Positions 15,802 to 25,185 of a stretch of DNA of 51,479 nt are shown one piece after another. The notes beneath the pieces are model-generated. The model had not been told where the DNA came from. It ran no database searches and saw nothing but the letters and a program-made list of their open reading frames with translations. The position numbers and the translations under genes are program-made. Numbering within the stretch: position 1 is the first letter of the stretch; every line of letters starts with the position of its first letter. This DNA comes from Chloroflexota bacterium. Its GTDB lineage: Bacteria; Chloroflexota; UBA11872. Location of the stretch: assembly GCA_022824865.1 (NCBI GenBank), contig JAJDZD010000004.1, positions 1-51,479 of the forward strand, read 5' to 3'.

Positions 15802-18723
15802 ATGAGGGTCGTTCTTGACCGGGGGCTGCGCCAGCGAGTCTCCCGCTCGCTCGGAGCGCCGTTGCTGGTCGTCGCTCTGTTGACGGCCGGGTTGTTGCTC
15901 ACCTACCGCCGGCTGATCTTTGAGGGCCTGGTGGTGGCGGGCTACGACACGCAGACGTATTTCTATCCGTATTGGGCGGCGGCGTTCGACGCGTTGCGTT
16001 CGGGGCGGATTCCACTGTGGAATCCGGATCTGTTCATGGGCGTCCCGTTCCTGGCGAACCCGCAGGCGGCTGTCTTCTACCTGCCGAACTGGCTGCTGCT
16101 GGGTTTGAGTCCCGAACGGGCCATCAGCGTGGCGCTGATCCTGCACGTGGCCTGGGCGGCGGCGGGGACGGCGGCGCTGACACGGGTGGGATTGCGGCTG
16201 GGGTGGGCGGCGGCGGGGGCCGGGGCCGCGGTGTTTGCGTTTGGCGGCTACTTCGTCGCCCAGTCGGGGCACGTCAACCAGGTTTCGGCCACAGCCTGGC
16301 TGCCCTGGCTGCTGCTGGGGCTGGACCGCGCGGTCGCAGGGGACCGGCGGGCGTGGCTGGCGTTGCCGCCGATCACCGCGCTGATGCTGCTGGCGGGGCA
16401 TCCGCAGGTGGCGTACATGAGCCTGGTGTTTGGACTGGTGTATGCGGTGATCGTAGGCGGGTCAAAGGGTGGCACCGTCTGGCGCGGGCGGATCCGAGGC
16501 GGCGTGCGCGGTCTGCTGGCCTGGGCGGCGGCCGGAGTTGGCGGGGCGATGCTGGCGGCGGTGCAAGTGCTGCCGACGCTGGAGCTCTCGCACCACGGCA
16601 TCCGTTCGGGCGGAATGCCGTTGTACGAGGCGGCGTCGTTCTCGCTGCCCGGCGAGGAGTTTCTGCGCGCGGTGCTGCCGACGTTTACCACGTTGCCCTC
16701 GAGCACGGAATTCGTCGCGCACATTGGGCTGAGCGGGATCATCCTGGCGGTGCTGGGCGTGGCGGCGCGACCAGGGCGGGCGCGGACGCTGCTGTTTGTC
16801 GCGACGCTGACGGCCACGCTGCTGCTGGCCGTTGGGCCAGCCACGCCCTTGTTCACGCTGGCGCACCGGCTGGTTCCAGGGTTCGACTTGTTCCGTGTGC
16901 CGCCGCGCTGGCTGTTGCTGGGCATCCTGGCGGCGGCGCTGCTGGCGGCACAGGGCGTTGAGTCACTGGGACGCGGCGGGATTGCCCTGGGCGACTGGCG
17001 GCGAGGGACGGGGGCCGGGCTGGGATTGGTTGCGCTGGGACTGGCACTGGCCGTGGTGGGCGCGCTGCATCCAGTGAGCGACGGCGTATCGAGACCGTGG
17101 ATCGCGGCCGGGCTGTTGGCGTTGGCGCTGCTGGCGGCGGCCTATGCGTTGCCCTGGGCATGGGCGCGCTGGGTGGCCGTGGCGTTGGTGGTGTTGGAGT
17201 TAGTCGTGGCCTCAGGTCCGGCCCCGGTGGGTCAGGCCGTGCCGGCCGAGGCGTATGCCGCCGACGCCAGGGTAGAGGCCGCGCTGCACGCGGACGGCTG
17301 GAATGGGCGCGTGGTGAGTCTGGCCAACCCGTCGTTCGAGATCAGCCAGCCAGCCCGGACCGTCTTAGCGGAAACATGGTTCCATCGTTTGGGCGAGCGC
17401 TCGTTCCGCGAGTTCCTGGTTACGCTCAAGAACTCCGCGATCATGAACCCGAACCTGGGCATGGCGTATCGGCTGGCAAGCGCCGATGGGTACGACGGTG
17501 GGGTGTTGCCGCTGCGGAGCTACGTGGAGTTTCGTGACCTTCTACTGCCTGGAACGGGGGCGACTCCCGACCTGTTGATCCAGCAGGCCATTACGGACAT
17601 TCCATCCGACCGGGTGCTGGACGGGTTAGGGGTGGGGTCGGTGATTCGCAGCCCTGACAGGATGCACGACGTTGCGGGAGCGGCGCTGGATCTGGGGTAT
17701 TGGCGGCGGATCGATGAGCGCGGGCGCAGCGACGAGCTGTATGTGGCAGAGGTGGTTGGGGCGGCGGCGGTGATCGAGGCTCCGTCGGAAGGTCCGACCG
17801 GACCGGCGGGGCGGGTGGAACTGCGCACGGTGGACGGGACGACGGTGACGCTGCCGCTGACGCGGCGCGCCGAGCGTCCGGAGCGGGTTGTGCTGGGTCC
17901 GGGGCACCTTGTGGCAGTTCGCCGGGGGCTGGATCGGCCGGCGTTTATGAGCCAGACCACCTTCGAGGAGGCGGTTGACGTTACGCGGGTGACGATAGTC
18001 GCCGAGGGTCTGCCGTTCGACCTGCGAGCATTTACCCTGCTGCATGAGGACGGTGGATCGACGGCGGTGGCGTTGCGATCCGAGGCTGCGGCGTTGAGCG
18101 CTAGAGCCGGCGAGGTGGTGGTGACGCGCCGGGGAACGACTGTTCCTCGGGGTTGGCTGGTAACGGACGTGCGGCTGGCGCGCGACGAGGCGGAGGCCCG
18201 GGAGCTGGTCGGCAGATTTGACTTTGCTGCTGACGAAGCCGTGGTGTTGGTTCTTGGAGCCGACAGCGAATCGCGATGGGGAGCGGTTGGCGAGGTGGGT
18301 CGCGCAATTGGCGTGCTGCAGTCCCCGGCGTCGGCGGGTCGGGTGGATGCCGAGTCCGCCGCCGAACTGCGGGCGCTCATTGCGGCTGCTTCCGAGGCCG
18401 AGCCCGGCGGCGAGGGCGTTGAGTCCCTGGTGGAGGCGCCCGAGCGCGTGAGGTTACGGGTTCGAACTGCTGGCGCGCGGGTGCTGGTGCTACCGGACGC
18501 GCCGTATCCCGGCTGGCAGGCACTTGTTAACGGGGTGGAACAGCCGGTGTGGCGGGCGAACGTGGGGCACCGGGCAGTGCTGATCCGGGAGGCCGGAGAG
18601 CATCTCGTCGAGTTCACATACCGGTCAATTCCGTTCGAGGTGGGGCGCATGGTCTCGCTGGTCAGCCTGGGAGCGCTCGGCCTTGGGGTCGCGGCTGTGT
18701 GGGTCCGCGGCCGCCGCCCGTAG
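15802..18723 (+). CDS. YfhO-family multi-pass membrane protein (GT-C type)
   Basis: A 973-residue integral membrane protein. The N-terminal half has about 12 hydrophobic helices and the YfhO signature: GYDTQTYFYPYW in the first loop, followed by IPLWNPDLFMG and NPQA. The C-terminal half is a large extracytoplasmic domain containing PYPGWQALVNG, ending in one last helix. The family belongs with polyprenyl-phosphate-dependent GT-C glycosyltransferases, and characterised members glycosylate lipoteichoic acid or other envelope polymers. The adjacent GT4 gene (4 bp downstream) suggests a joint envelope-glycan role. The ATG at 15802 is preceded by GGGGAGG, at rather long spacing. Confidence 0.85.
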   Translation: MRVVLDRGLRQRVSRSLGAPLLVVALLTAGLLLTYRRLIFEGLVVAGYDTQTYFYPYWAAAFDALRSGRIPLWNPDLFMGVPFLANPQAAVFYLPNWLLLGLSPERAISVALILHVAWAAAGTAALTRVGLRLGWAAAGAGAAVFAFGGYFVAQSGHVNQVSATAWLPWLLLGLDRAVAGDRRAWLALPPITALMLLAGHPQVAYMSLVFGLVYAVIVGGSKGGTVWRGRIRGGVRGLLAWAAAGVGGAMLAAVQVLPTLELSHHGIRSGGMPLYEAASFSLPGEEFLRAVLPTFTTLPSSTEFVAHIGLSGIILAVLGVAARPGRARTLLFVATLTATLLLAVGPATPLFTLAHRLVPGFDLFRVPPRWLLLGILAAALLAAQGVESLGRGGIALGDWRRGTGAGLGLVALGLALAVVGALHPVSDGVSRPWIAAGLLALALLAAAYALPWAWARWVAVALVVLELVVASGPAPVGQAVPAEAYAADARVEAALHADGWNGRVVSLANPSFEISQPARTVLAETWFHRLGERSFREFLVTLKNSAIMNPNLGMAYRLASADGYDGGVLPLRSYVEFRDLLLPGTGATPDLLIQQAITDIPSDRVLDGLGVGSVIRSPDRMHDVAGAALDLGYWRRIDERGRSDELYVAEVVGAAAVIEAPSEGPTGPAGRVELRTVDGTTVTLPLTRRAERPERVVLGPGHLVAVRRGLDRPAFMSQTTFEEAVDVTRVTIVAEGLPFDLRAFTLLHEDGGSTAVALRSEAAALSARAGEVVVTRRGTTVPRGWLVTDVRLARDEAEARELVGRFDFAADEAVVLVLGADSESRWGAVGEVGRAIGVLQSPASAGRVDAESAAELRALIAAASEAEPGGEGVESLVEAPERVRLRVRTAGARVLVLPDAPYPGWQALVNGVEQPVWRANVGHRAVLIREAGEHLVEFTYRSIPFEVGRMVSLVSLGALGLGVAAVWVRGRRP

Positions 18724-18727
18724 TCCG

Positions 18728-19957
18728 ATGTACGCCGTTTACATTGCGCCGTTCGGGTTCGCACCGAAGAACACGACAGGTCGACGCGTGATGCCGATGG
18801 CGCGCGCGGCGGCGGCAGTAGGCCACCGGGTGCGCGTGATCGTGCCGCCGTATGACGACCCCGCCACCTACGGGCGAGATTGGGAAGACGACGGGGTAGA
18901 GGTGACATGTCTGCCCCGCCCGAGGTTTGACGGCACGGTTCTGGTCGGACCGGCCTGGACGCAGTGGCGGCTGGCGAGGGCGGCAGCCGATCTGGTGGAG
19001 CAATGGCGGCCGGACCTCGTCCATGTCTTCAAGCCAAAGGCGGTGTCCGGGCTGGCGCAGATGCTGATCGCCCGACGGAAGGACCGGCCGGCCATCGTGC
19101 TGGACCTGGACGACTGGGAGGGTCGCGAAGGCTGGAGTCGTAACGAGGACTACGCCAGGCCGCTGGTGGAATTGTTCGAGATCCAGGAGCGCCTGGGGAT
19201 GCGGCGCTGCGATGCCTTCACCACAGCCAGCCGGCTGCTGGCCGAACGGGCGGGCGAGGTCGCCCCCGGCTGCCCGCGGTTGCACATACCGAACGGGTTC
19301 GATCCGGCGGCCTACGAGAATTGGGCGCCCGATCGGGTGGGCAGCGCATTTCGTCGGTCGCTGGGCATCGCAAGCGATGTGCAACTGATCCTGGTCTATA
19401 CGCGATTCTTCGACTACGGCCTTGAGGCGTGGGCCGAGGTCATCCGGGATATCGCGGAGCAGTCGCCGACGGCGCGCTTCCTCGTGCTGGGGGCCGGGAA
19501 GTTTGGACAGGAACGCGATCTGGCGGCCGACATGCGAATCGCCGGCCTTGCCGACCGAATGTCGTTCTTGGGATGGCTGCCATTTGCTGACATTCCATCG
19601 GCGTTGGCGGCGGTTGATCTGGCGCTTATGCCGCTGGCGGACACCGTGGCCAATCGAGCCAAGTGCTCACCGAGATATATCGACCTGATGTATGCCGGGG
19701 TTCCGGTGGTGACAACGCCGGTGGGCGAGGCGTTGACTTTTATCCGAGATGGCGAGACCGGGTTCGTGGCAATCGACGCGTCGCCCGAGGCGGTTACACA
19801 GGCGGTGCTGCGGGCACTCGGGGCCGAGGAAACGGCGGATGTGTGCGGCAGGGCCCGAACACGGGCCGTGGAGGAGCTTTCGTGGGAGCGGCTGACGGCA
19901 CCGCTGACCGGGCTTTACGAAGGCGCGGTTGCGCGCGCCGCGTCACGGCGCACCTGA
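18728..19957 (+). CDS. GT4-family glycosyltransferase
   Basis: A 409-residue GT-B glycosyltransferase of the group 1/GT4 type. It shows an N-terminal acceptor domain with a TGRRVMPMARAAAAVGH helix, the mid-protein IPNGFDP turn, and a C-terminal nucleotide-sugar domain with GWLPFADIPSALAAVDLALMPL and the DGETGF loop. It transfers a sugar from a nucleotide donor to an unknown acceptor, likely at the cytoplasmic membrane face. The start ATG 18728 lies 4 bp after the YfhO stop, indicating one operon. An upstream ATG at 18683 would overlap that gene. Its TGA abuts the cdaR stop on the other strand (TGATCA at 19955-19960). Confidence 0.85.
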   Translation: MYAVYIAPFGFAPKNTTGRRVMPMARAAAAVGHRVRVIVPPYDDPATYGRDWEDDGVEVTCLPRPRFDGTVLVGPAWTQWRLARAAADLVEQWRPDLVHVFKPKAVSGLAQMLIARRKDRPAIVLDLDDWEGREGWSRNEDYARPLVELFEIQERLGMRRCDAFTTASRLLAERAGEVAPGCPRLHIPNGFDPAAYENWAPDRVGSAFRRSLGIASDVQLILVYTRFFDYGLEAWAEVIRDIAEQSPTARFLVLGAGKFGQERDLAADMRIAGLADRMSFLGWLPFADIPSALAAVDLALMPLADTVANRAKCSPRYIDLMYAGVPVVTTPVGEALTFIRDGETGFVAIDASPEAVTQAVLRALGAEETADVCGRARTRAVEELSWERLTAPLTGLYEGAVARAASRRT

Positions 19958-21346
19958 TCAACTGATAGGGGACGATGGGGTGGCTCGCGGCGTGACGGTG
20001 GGCGTGGGCTGGGGCGTTGGGGTTGGGGCGGGAGTGGCGACAGCGCCACCCGGTCCGATAAGGGCTTGGCCCTGAGGCGCTGGGGCCGAGCTGGTATCGA
20101 GTTGCAACTCCACGGCAAGCACCGGCGGGGTGACCTGGGTGATCTCGATGCCCGGCGGAACCGTGATGACGGGTCGAAGTTGATGACGCCCCGGGCTCAG
20201 ATTCGCAAGATCCAGTTCAGCGACGACATCGCCGGCGCGCAATGCCTGCAGGGTTTCGACCGACCCTCCGACGATCACCTGGACCGAGGGCTGTGAGACG
20301 GCGACGGTCAGATTCGGTTCGGCGTTAATCGCCACGACGGCCGCCAAGATGGTGGTGGTGTCGGCCAGCGGTTCGACGACGACGACGATCGCGGCCGTCG
20401 GCTCGTCGCTGACCACCCTAACGCCAACCGGACTGGCAAACCCTACATTGCCTTCGACATCGCCACGCGCGCCGTCGATGTCGAGAGGGACAGTGCTGAC
20501 ACCGCTGATCCGTTCGATGTCTTCGGGCTGACCGCTGATCTCGACCGTGGTGGGAACGACGCTGATTTCGCGAACGAAAAAGCCGGGGGCGACACTTCCG
20601 GTGAGTTCGGCGAGGACCGGTACCCGTTTGCGACTCGTGATGCGCGTGATTGGCACGCGGACCTGGGCGGTCTGCGGGTCGAGGCGGACGTTCTCGACTT
20701 CGTTGCCGCTGCGATCGGTCGGAATCAGCAGTGCCTGGGTGGAGACGTCGCTGGTGGCGCCTTCCAGGCTCAGGTTCGCAATCACCGAGGCAACCTCGCC
20801 CATGTCGGAGGCGCCGCCGCTGACCTGGACGCTGGCAGGGCTGGAGACGACGTTGTTGAGATCGGCGCTGAATCCGACGGCCGGGGCGCTTTCGAGCCGG
20901 GCCGTGACTTCAAAGGCGCGGATTTCGAATGGGTCTATCTGAACCGTGACGGTCTCGGGTGTGATCCGCACCACCTCCATCGCTGGGTCCGCCATGTCTA
21001 CTTGCACCGGAATCTGATGGACTCCGGCACCGATGCCCGCCAAGTTGACGCGCGCCGAAAAGTGGCGCACTGACAGTTGGTCCAGGTTTTCTTTAGGTCC
21101 GCCTACGGTTACACGAACGGACTCGATCGGGCTGGCAAGCACCAAGTTGGGGCCAAGGTTGACTTCGTCGACAAGGATGTCGTCGCTAAAGAGTCGCTCG
21201 GCGTCCGGGTTCTGTCCGATGGTCCAGACCACCCAGACGAGCGCTGAGAGCACCAGCGCCACGAGGAAGCGCACACCAAGAGTGCGCTCGAAGAAGCGGC
21301 GCGCGAGGATGATGCGACGCGCCCGACGTCGGCGGGCGGCGTTCAC
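19958..21346 (-). CDS. cdaR: YbbR-domain protein, probable CdaA regulator CdaR
   Basis: A 462-residue protein with a basic cytoplasmic N terminus, one transmembrane helix (about 26-44) and an extracytoplasmic region of about four YbbR-like repeats. Repeats include segments such as VRVTVGG, VQVSGG and VEISGQPEDIERI. A Pro/Thr-rich tail follows. In Firmicutes CdaR contacts the membrane diadenylate cyclase CdaA and tunes c-di-AMP synthesis. The same role is inferred from the gene directly upstream. The start is GTG 21346, overlapping the cdaA TGA as GTGA, so translation is coupled. The gene ends back-to-back with the glycosyltransferase gene. Confidence 0.85.
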   Translation of the reverse strand: MNAARRRRARRIILARRFFERTLGVRFLVALVLSALVWVVWTIGQNPDAERLFSDDILVDEVNLGPNLVLASPIESVRVTVGGPKENLDQLSVRHFSARVNLAGIGAGVHQIPVQVDMADPAMEVVRITPETVTVQIDPFEIRAFEVTARLESAPAVGFSADLNNVVSSPASVQVSGGASDMGEVASVIANLSLEGATSDVSTQALLIPTDRSGNEVENVRLDPQTAQVRVPITRITSRKRVPVLAELTGSVAPGFFVREISVVPTTVEISGQPEDIERISGVSTVPLDIDGARGDVEGNVGFASPVGVRVVSDEPTAAIVVVVEPLADTTTILAAVVAINAEPNLTVAVSQPSVQVIVGGSVETLQALRAGDVVAELDLANLSPGRHQLRPVITVPPGIEITQVTPPVLAVELQLDTSSAPAPQGQALIGPGGAVATPAPTPTPQPTPTVTPRATPSSPIS

Positions 21347-22176
21347 CTACTGCGTGAAATCCAGGCGGGGAGCCCCTGAAGGCCCGCACCGCGGGTTTGG
21401 ACTCGGAAGGCCGTTTCGAGCCGACGGCGCAACTGATCCGGGGTCAGATGGCGTTCCAGGCGACCGTCCACGGCCATTGAGATTCCACCGGTTTCCTCCG
21501 AAATAATCACAGCGACGGCGTCGGTTGCTTCGGTGATGCCGAGACCGGCGCGGTGTCGAGTGCCTACGTGGTCCTGCGGGCCGAGCTCGTCGCTCAATGG
21601 CAGCATGACGTGGGCGGCGACGACTTCCATGCCGTTGACCAGAATGGCTCCGTCGTGAAGTTCCGAGCCGGGATGGAAGACGGTGACCAGGAGGTTCCGC
21701 GAGAGGCTGGCTTCCAGGCGGGTACCGGTGCCGGCAAATTCGTCGAGCCCACCCTGACGCTGCACGACGATGAGTGCGCCCCACAGCCGCGCCGAGAGTT
21801 CCTCGGCCGAGCCGACCACGGCGCCAATCATCTGCTGGGTCTGCTCGGGCGTGACCATCCCAAACGGATGCGCGACCAGGGTCCCGGTTCGCCCCACACG
21901 TTCGAGGAGGCGCCGCAACTCCGGCTGAAAGACCACGAGCAGCCCGAAGGTCGCGACGAGTACGCCCTGCTCCAGGATCCAGATAATGAGTTCAAGCCGG
22001 AAGATGCCGCCAATGACGAACAGGGCCACGCCTACCACCAGCAGGCCGCGAAGTAACTGCTCGGACTGGGTGTCGCGGATGAGCGTGAGGACAGCGTGAA
22101 ACAGGAAAGCGATCAGCAGGATCTGAATTGCGGCGCCAAAGTCGAATTCGCTTGCGAGGTACTCAAGCTGTTCCAC
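21343..22176 (-). CDS. cdaA: Diadenylate cyclase CdaA (c-di-AMP synthase)
   Basis: A 277-residue membrane enzyme that condenses two ATP into cyclic di-AMP. Three N-terminal transmembrane helices (about 14-83) are followed by FQPELRR and the DAC domain. Catalytic motifs are intact: DGA at Asp175-Ala177 in LHDGAILV, RHR at 207-209 in GTRHRAG, and the SEETG motif at 226-230. c-di-AMP governs potassium/osmolyte balance and envelope homeostasis in bacteria that have it. The start is GTG 22176 with no strong ribosome-binding site. It is the first gene of a cdaA-cdaR pair joined by a 4-bp overlap, as in Firmicutes. Confidence 0.93.
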   Translation of the reverse strand: MEQLEYLASEFDFGAAIQILLIAFLFHAVLTLIRDTQSEQLLRGLLVVGVALFVIGGIFRLELIIWILEQGVLVATFGLLVVFQPELRRLLERVGRTGTLVAHPFGMVTPEQTQQMIGAVVGSAEELSARLWGALIVVQRQGGLDEFAGTGTRLEASLSRNLLVTVFHPGSELHDGAILVNGMEVVAAHVMLPLSDELGPQDHVGTRHRAGLGITEATDAVAVIISEETGGISMAVDGRLERHLTPDQLRRRLETAFRVQTRGAGLQGLPAWISRSR

Positions 22177-22225
22177 GGAGGCCGCTTATCGTCTTGTCGT
22201 CAACGCCGGAGGTATTTCAGTCTAC

Positions 22226-23206
22226 CTAGGCTCCCAGCTCGTCGAAGGCGGCGTCACCGCGCATGATGGCCACCAACAGAGCCTTCTGGGTGTGCAGGCG
22301 GTTTTCGGCCTGGTCGAACACCACCGACTGGGGTCCGTCGAGGACGGCGTCCGTGACCTCGTCGCCACGGTGGGCCGGGAGACAGTGCATGAAGATGGCG
22401 CTCGGGCCGGCCACGGCCATCATGCCATCGTCCACTCGGAATTCGGTGAAGATTTCACGTCGCTCCGCAGCCTCGTCTTCCAGGCCCATGCTGACCCAAG
22501 CGTCGGTATAAACCACCTCGGCGTCACTGACGGCAACTTGAGGGTCGTTGCCAATCTCGATGCCGCCGCCGGCGTCATCAGCGATTTCCTGAGCGCGTTC
22601 CAGGATGTCTTCGTCGGGCTCGTAGCCTTCGGGCGAAGCGACGCGGACGTGCATGCCCGCTAACGCGCCGGCGAAGAGCAGCGAGTTGCAGACGTTGAAG
22701 CCGTCGCCGACGTAGGCCAGACGGCGGCCTGCCAGACCGCCCAGGTGCTCGTGCATCGTCAGCACATCCGCCAGAGCCTGGCAGGGGTGAGTGAGGTCGC
22801 TGAGGCCGTTGATCACGGGAATGTTGGCCCAGGCAGCCAATTCCTCAAGCGTGCGGTGCGCGTAGACGCGGGCCATGAGCGCGTCGACCCAGCGTTCCAG
22901 GTTGCGCGCAATGTCGGGGATCGACTCGCGCACGCCAATCTGGGTGTGTTCATTCATGAGATCGACCGCGAAGCCCCCGAGCTGGGACATGCCAACCATG
23001 AACGTAGTGCGGGTTGGGAGGGAGGCTTTCTCGAAGAGCATGGCAAGGCTACGGCCAGCCAGGAGCGGGTGCGGCTGGCCGTTGGCCTGCATGGCCTTGA
23101 GTTGCGAGGCGCGGTCCAGCAGGCACCGGAACTGGTCGGGCGAGAGCTCGGCCAGTGTCAGGAAGTCCTGCCCGCGAAGGTCAGTGGTGGTCGCGTGGAG
23201 GGTCAA
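22226..23206 (-). CDS. argF: Ornithine carbamoyltransferase (variant carbamoyl-phosphate motif)
   Basis: A 326-residue transcarbamylase that would convert ornithine and carbamoyl phosphate to citrulline in arginine synthesis. Family blocks are present: HPCQ (with LTHPCQALAD), HCLPAHRG near residue 285 and DAWVSMG for the ornithine-side loop. The carbamoyl-phosphate motif, normally SxRTR, reads SLPTRTTF, so Pro64 replaces an arginine that contacts the phosphate. The DNA is unambiguous there. The start is TTG 23206, overlapping the stop of the SpoIID gene as TTGA. The SMG loop favours ornithine over aspartate. Activity or substrate may differ from classical OTC. Confidence 0.85.
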   Translation of the reverse strand: MTLHATTTDLRGQDFLTLAELSPDQFRCLLDRASQLKAMQANGQPHPLLAGRSLAMLFEKASLPTRTTFMVGMSQLGGFAVDLMNEHTQIGVRESIPDIARNLERWVDALMARVYAHRTLEELAAWANIPVINGLSDLTHPCQALADVLTMHEHLGGLAGRRLAYVGDGFNVCNSLLFAGALAGMHVRVASPEGYEPDEDILERAQEIADDAGGGIEIGNDPQVAVSDAEVVYTDAWVSMGLEDEAAERREIFTEFRVDDGMMAVAGPSAIFMHCLPAHRGDEVTDAVLDGPQSVVFDQAENRLHTQKALLVAIMRGDAAFDELGA

Positions 23207-25032
23207 TAGACGTGCTCGAAGTCGATGCCGGTGTAGTAGGCCGCCAGTATCTGCTCGCCGTTGGCGCCGTCGGCGGCCATGGCATTGGCGCTGCGCAACG
23301 GGAGCCCGATGCCGTGGCCGAGCAATGTTTGTCCGCGGCTATATGGATCGTCGACTGCTACGGCCCAGGGTTTGATGGGTCCGCCCCATTCTTCATGCCA
23401 ACTGCGGGTACGGCCGTCGGCGCGTGAGAAGTAGACAGCGTGGATGGTACTGCCCTCATAGGTAAGCACGCAGCCTCGCGTGTCGTGGACGGCGTCCCGC
23501 AGGCGGGTGCCCGACAGCTCGCGGGCGTAGCCGTGATAGACCTGATCGCGGGTGTAAAGCGTGGGGGTATGACGGGTTGAGGCCGCCACGTCGAAGAGGG
23601 CGCCCCGCGCCCGGCGCGGGCCGCGGACCGTGTAGGCGTAGGTCCGAAAGGCGATGGCCGACGCGCGCAATGCTTCCCAGGGAATGTTGTCGTTCTGCTC
23701 CACGAGGCCGGAGAGGTAGTCGTCCATCGGCAGGGAGTTGACGACCCAGGCGCTGCGGTAATTGGGTAGCCAGGCGAACTCCATCGAGCCGCGGTAGGTC
23801 CACTGGGGAGCCGTTTCCTCAAGGCGCAACAGGGACCCCTCAACAGGATCGATGAGCACTTTGCCAACGGTTTGGAGCCGGGTGCTGTCCGGGAGGTCGA
23901 GCACGTGCATCTGGTTGGGGATGTCGCGGCGGATGGCGACGCGCTCGTCCTGGCCCAGTTGGGCGAGGAGCGCGCCGCCTTCGTCGCGGACTTCCAGGCC
24001 CGCGGTGGAGAAGATCGTGGCCTGGTCGACGCCCGGATTGTCGTCGCTGATGTCGAGGAGTCCGACCCTGATGTCGGGCGTGGCCAACTGGGCCGGCGCT
24101 TCGACGATGGGTGCGCGCACGCCCAGGGCGGTGAACCACTTGCCACCGGTTTGCAGGTCCGGCTGGAGGCGAAACGGACCTGGGAGTGCAGGCATCTGCA
24201 CGACCAAGTCGACGCTGACCGAGCCGTCAGGCGCGACGTCGTGCGGCAGCGATTGCAGGGCCGGCGTGGCGCGAGTTGACGGTTTGTGAGAGTCGGCCCA
24301 GCGCACGCCGAGTTGTACGACGGCGTCGCCAGCGGCGACCCACGTGTCGGCGCCCGTGTTTGTCACGGTGAGGGTGAGGGACGTTGCGTCGCCGGGGGAC
24401 TGCGGGGCCAGGGGATTGACGGTGTAGTCGGCGTCGATCCCATCAGTGAGGGTTGCGAGGTAGGTGCGCCCGAGAGGTTCGATCTGGATAGGCACAGCGC
24501 GCGTGGAGAGATAGCTCAACTTGCCGCGCTGGAAAAACTGCGCGGTCACGCCGCCGGCTTCGAGGACTTCCTCCGAGATGGGAAGACCCAGCAGGTCGGT
24601 TCGGCCAAGGCGGTTCCACAGTTCGAGGAAGCCGAACCGGACCGAATGGCGGGTCTGCCAGATGTACTCGACGGTCGGCTCGCTGCGAAACGGGGCGACC
24701 TGGTGAAAGTAACGACCACCCGAGACCAACTCCCCCAGCAGGGCGGGTTGCACCTCGTAGTCCGTGCCGGCGTTCTGAGGCCAGTGCTCAAGCAGAAAAT
24801 TGGCGAAGAGTTGGGCGACGCGGCCGTTGCGTTGGAAGCGTTCGGTCAGTGGATCGCCGACGATTGCGACGCCGCCCACGCGCTCTACGAAAGCGCTAAA
24901 GAGCGGGTCGACGGAGGCGTTGGGCACGCCGGACACTTCGGCCAGGGCGCGTGCGGCAGGCTCCGCGGCCAAGCCGGCGGCGCCAAGGGCGGTCGCCCGT
25001 CCCAGAGTTCGTCGTGAGAGTTGTCGAGGCAT
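23203..25032 (-). CDS. SpoIID/LytB-domain secreted protein
   Basis: A 609-residue exported protein. The N terminus MPRQLSRRTLGRATALGAAGLAA looks like a twin-arginine signal. An N-terminal domain common in Chloroflexi exported proteins follows, with GDPLTERF and GTDYEVQPALLGE. A beta-sandwich with LTLTVTNTGADTW comes next, then the SpoIID/LytB domain (about 380-609) with MDDYLSGLVE, ALRASAIAFRTYA and GHGIGLPLRSANAMA. SpoIID in Bacillus is a glycan-strand lytic transglycosylase that prefers denuded peptidoglycan. A cell-wall role is inferred. The ATG at 25032 is chosen because it starts the signal peptide. The gene is coupled to argF by a TTGA overlap, an odd partnership. Confidence 0.85.
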   Translation of the reverse strand: MPRQLSRRTLGRATALGAAGLAAEPAARALAEVSGVPNASVDPLFSAFVERVGGVAIVGDPLTERFQRNGRVAQLFANFLLEHWPQNAGTDYEVQPALLGELVSGGRYFHQVAPFRSEPTVEYIWQTRHSVRFGFLELWNRLGRTDLLGLPISEEVLEAGGVTAQFFQRGKLSYLSTRAVPIQIEPLGRTYLATLTDGIDADYTVNPLAPQSPGDATSLTLTVTNTGADTWVAAGDAVVQLGVRWADSHKPSTRATPALQSLPHDVAPDGSVSVDLVVQMPALPGPFRLQPDLQTGGKWFTALGVRAPIVEAPAQLATPDIRVGLLDISDDNPGVDQATIFSTAGLEVRDEGGALLAQLGQDERVAIRRDIPNQMHVLDLPDSTRLQTVGKVLIDPVEGSLLRLEETAPQWTYRGSMEFAWLPNYRSAWVVNSLPMDDYLSGLVEQNDNIPWEALRASAIAFRTYAYTVRGPRRARGALFDVAASTRHTPTLYTRDQVYHGYARELSGTRLRDAVHDTRGCVLTYEGSTIHAVYFSRADGRTRSWHEEWGGPIKPWAVAVDDPYSRGQTLLGHGIGLPLRSANAMAADGANGEQILAAYYTGIDFEHVY

Positions 25033-25185
25033 AGAGGACAAGCGTAACGGCTGGTTGGGCCGTCTGGGGTTACAGATCGCACCGATGAGGTCAGTGAACG
25101 GACGGCCCCTGGCGTTCGCTGGTGGGAGCCGGTCCGCATGCTCACCAATCCGGATCACCAAGATTAACGGGGGCATACTGACCAT

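Noticed and set aside
17520..18908. 462-codon minus-strand frame opposite the YfhO gene
   Set aside because: Ser/Arg/Thr-rich shadow with no motif. The plus-strand gene has the YfhO signature at both ends.
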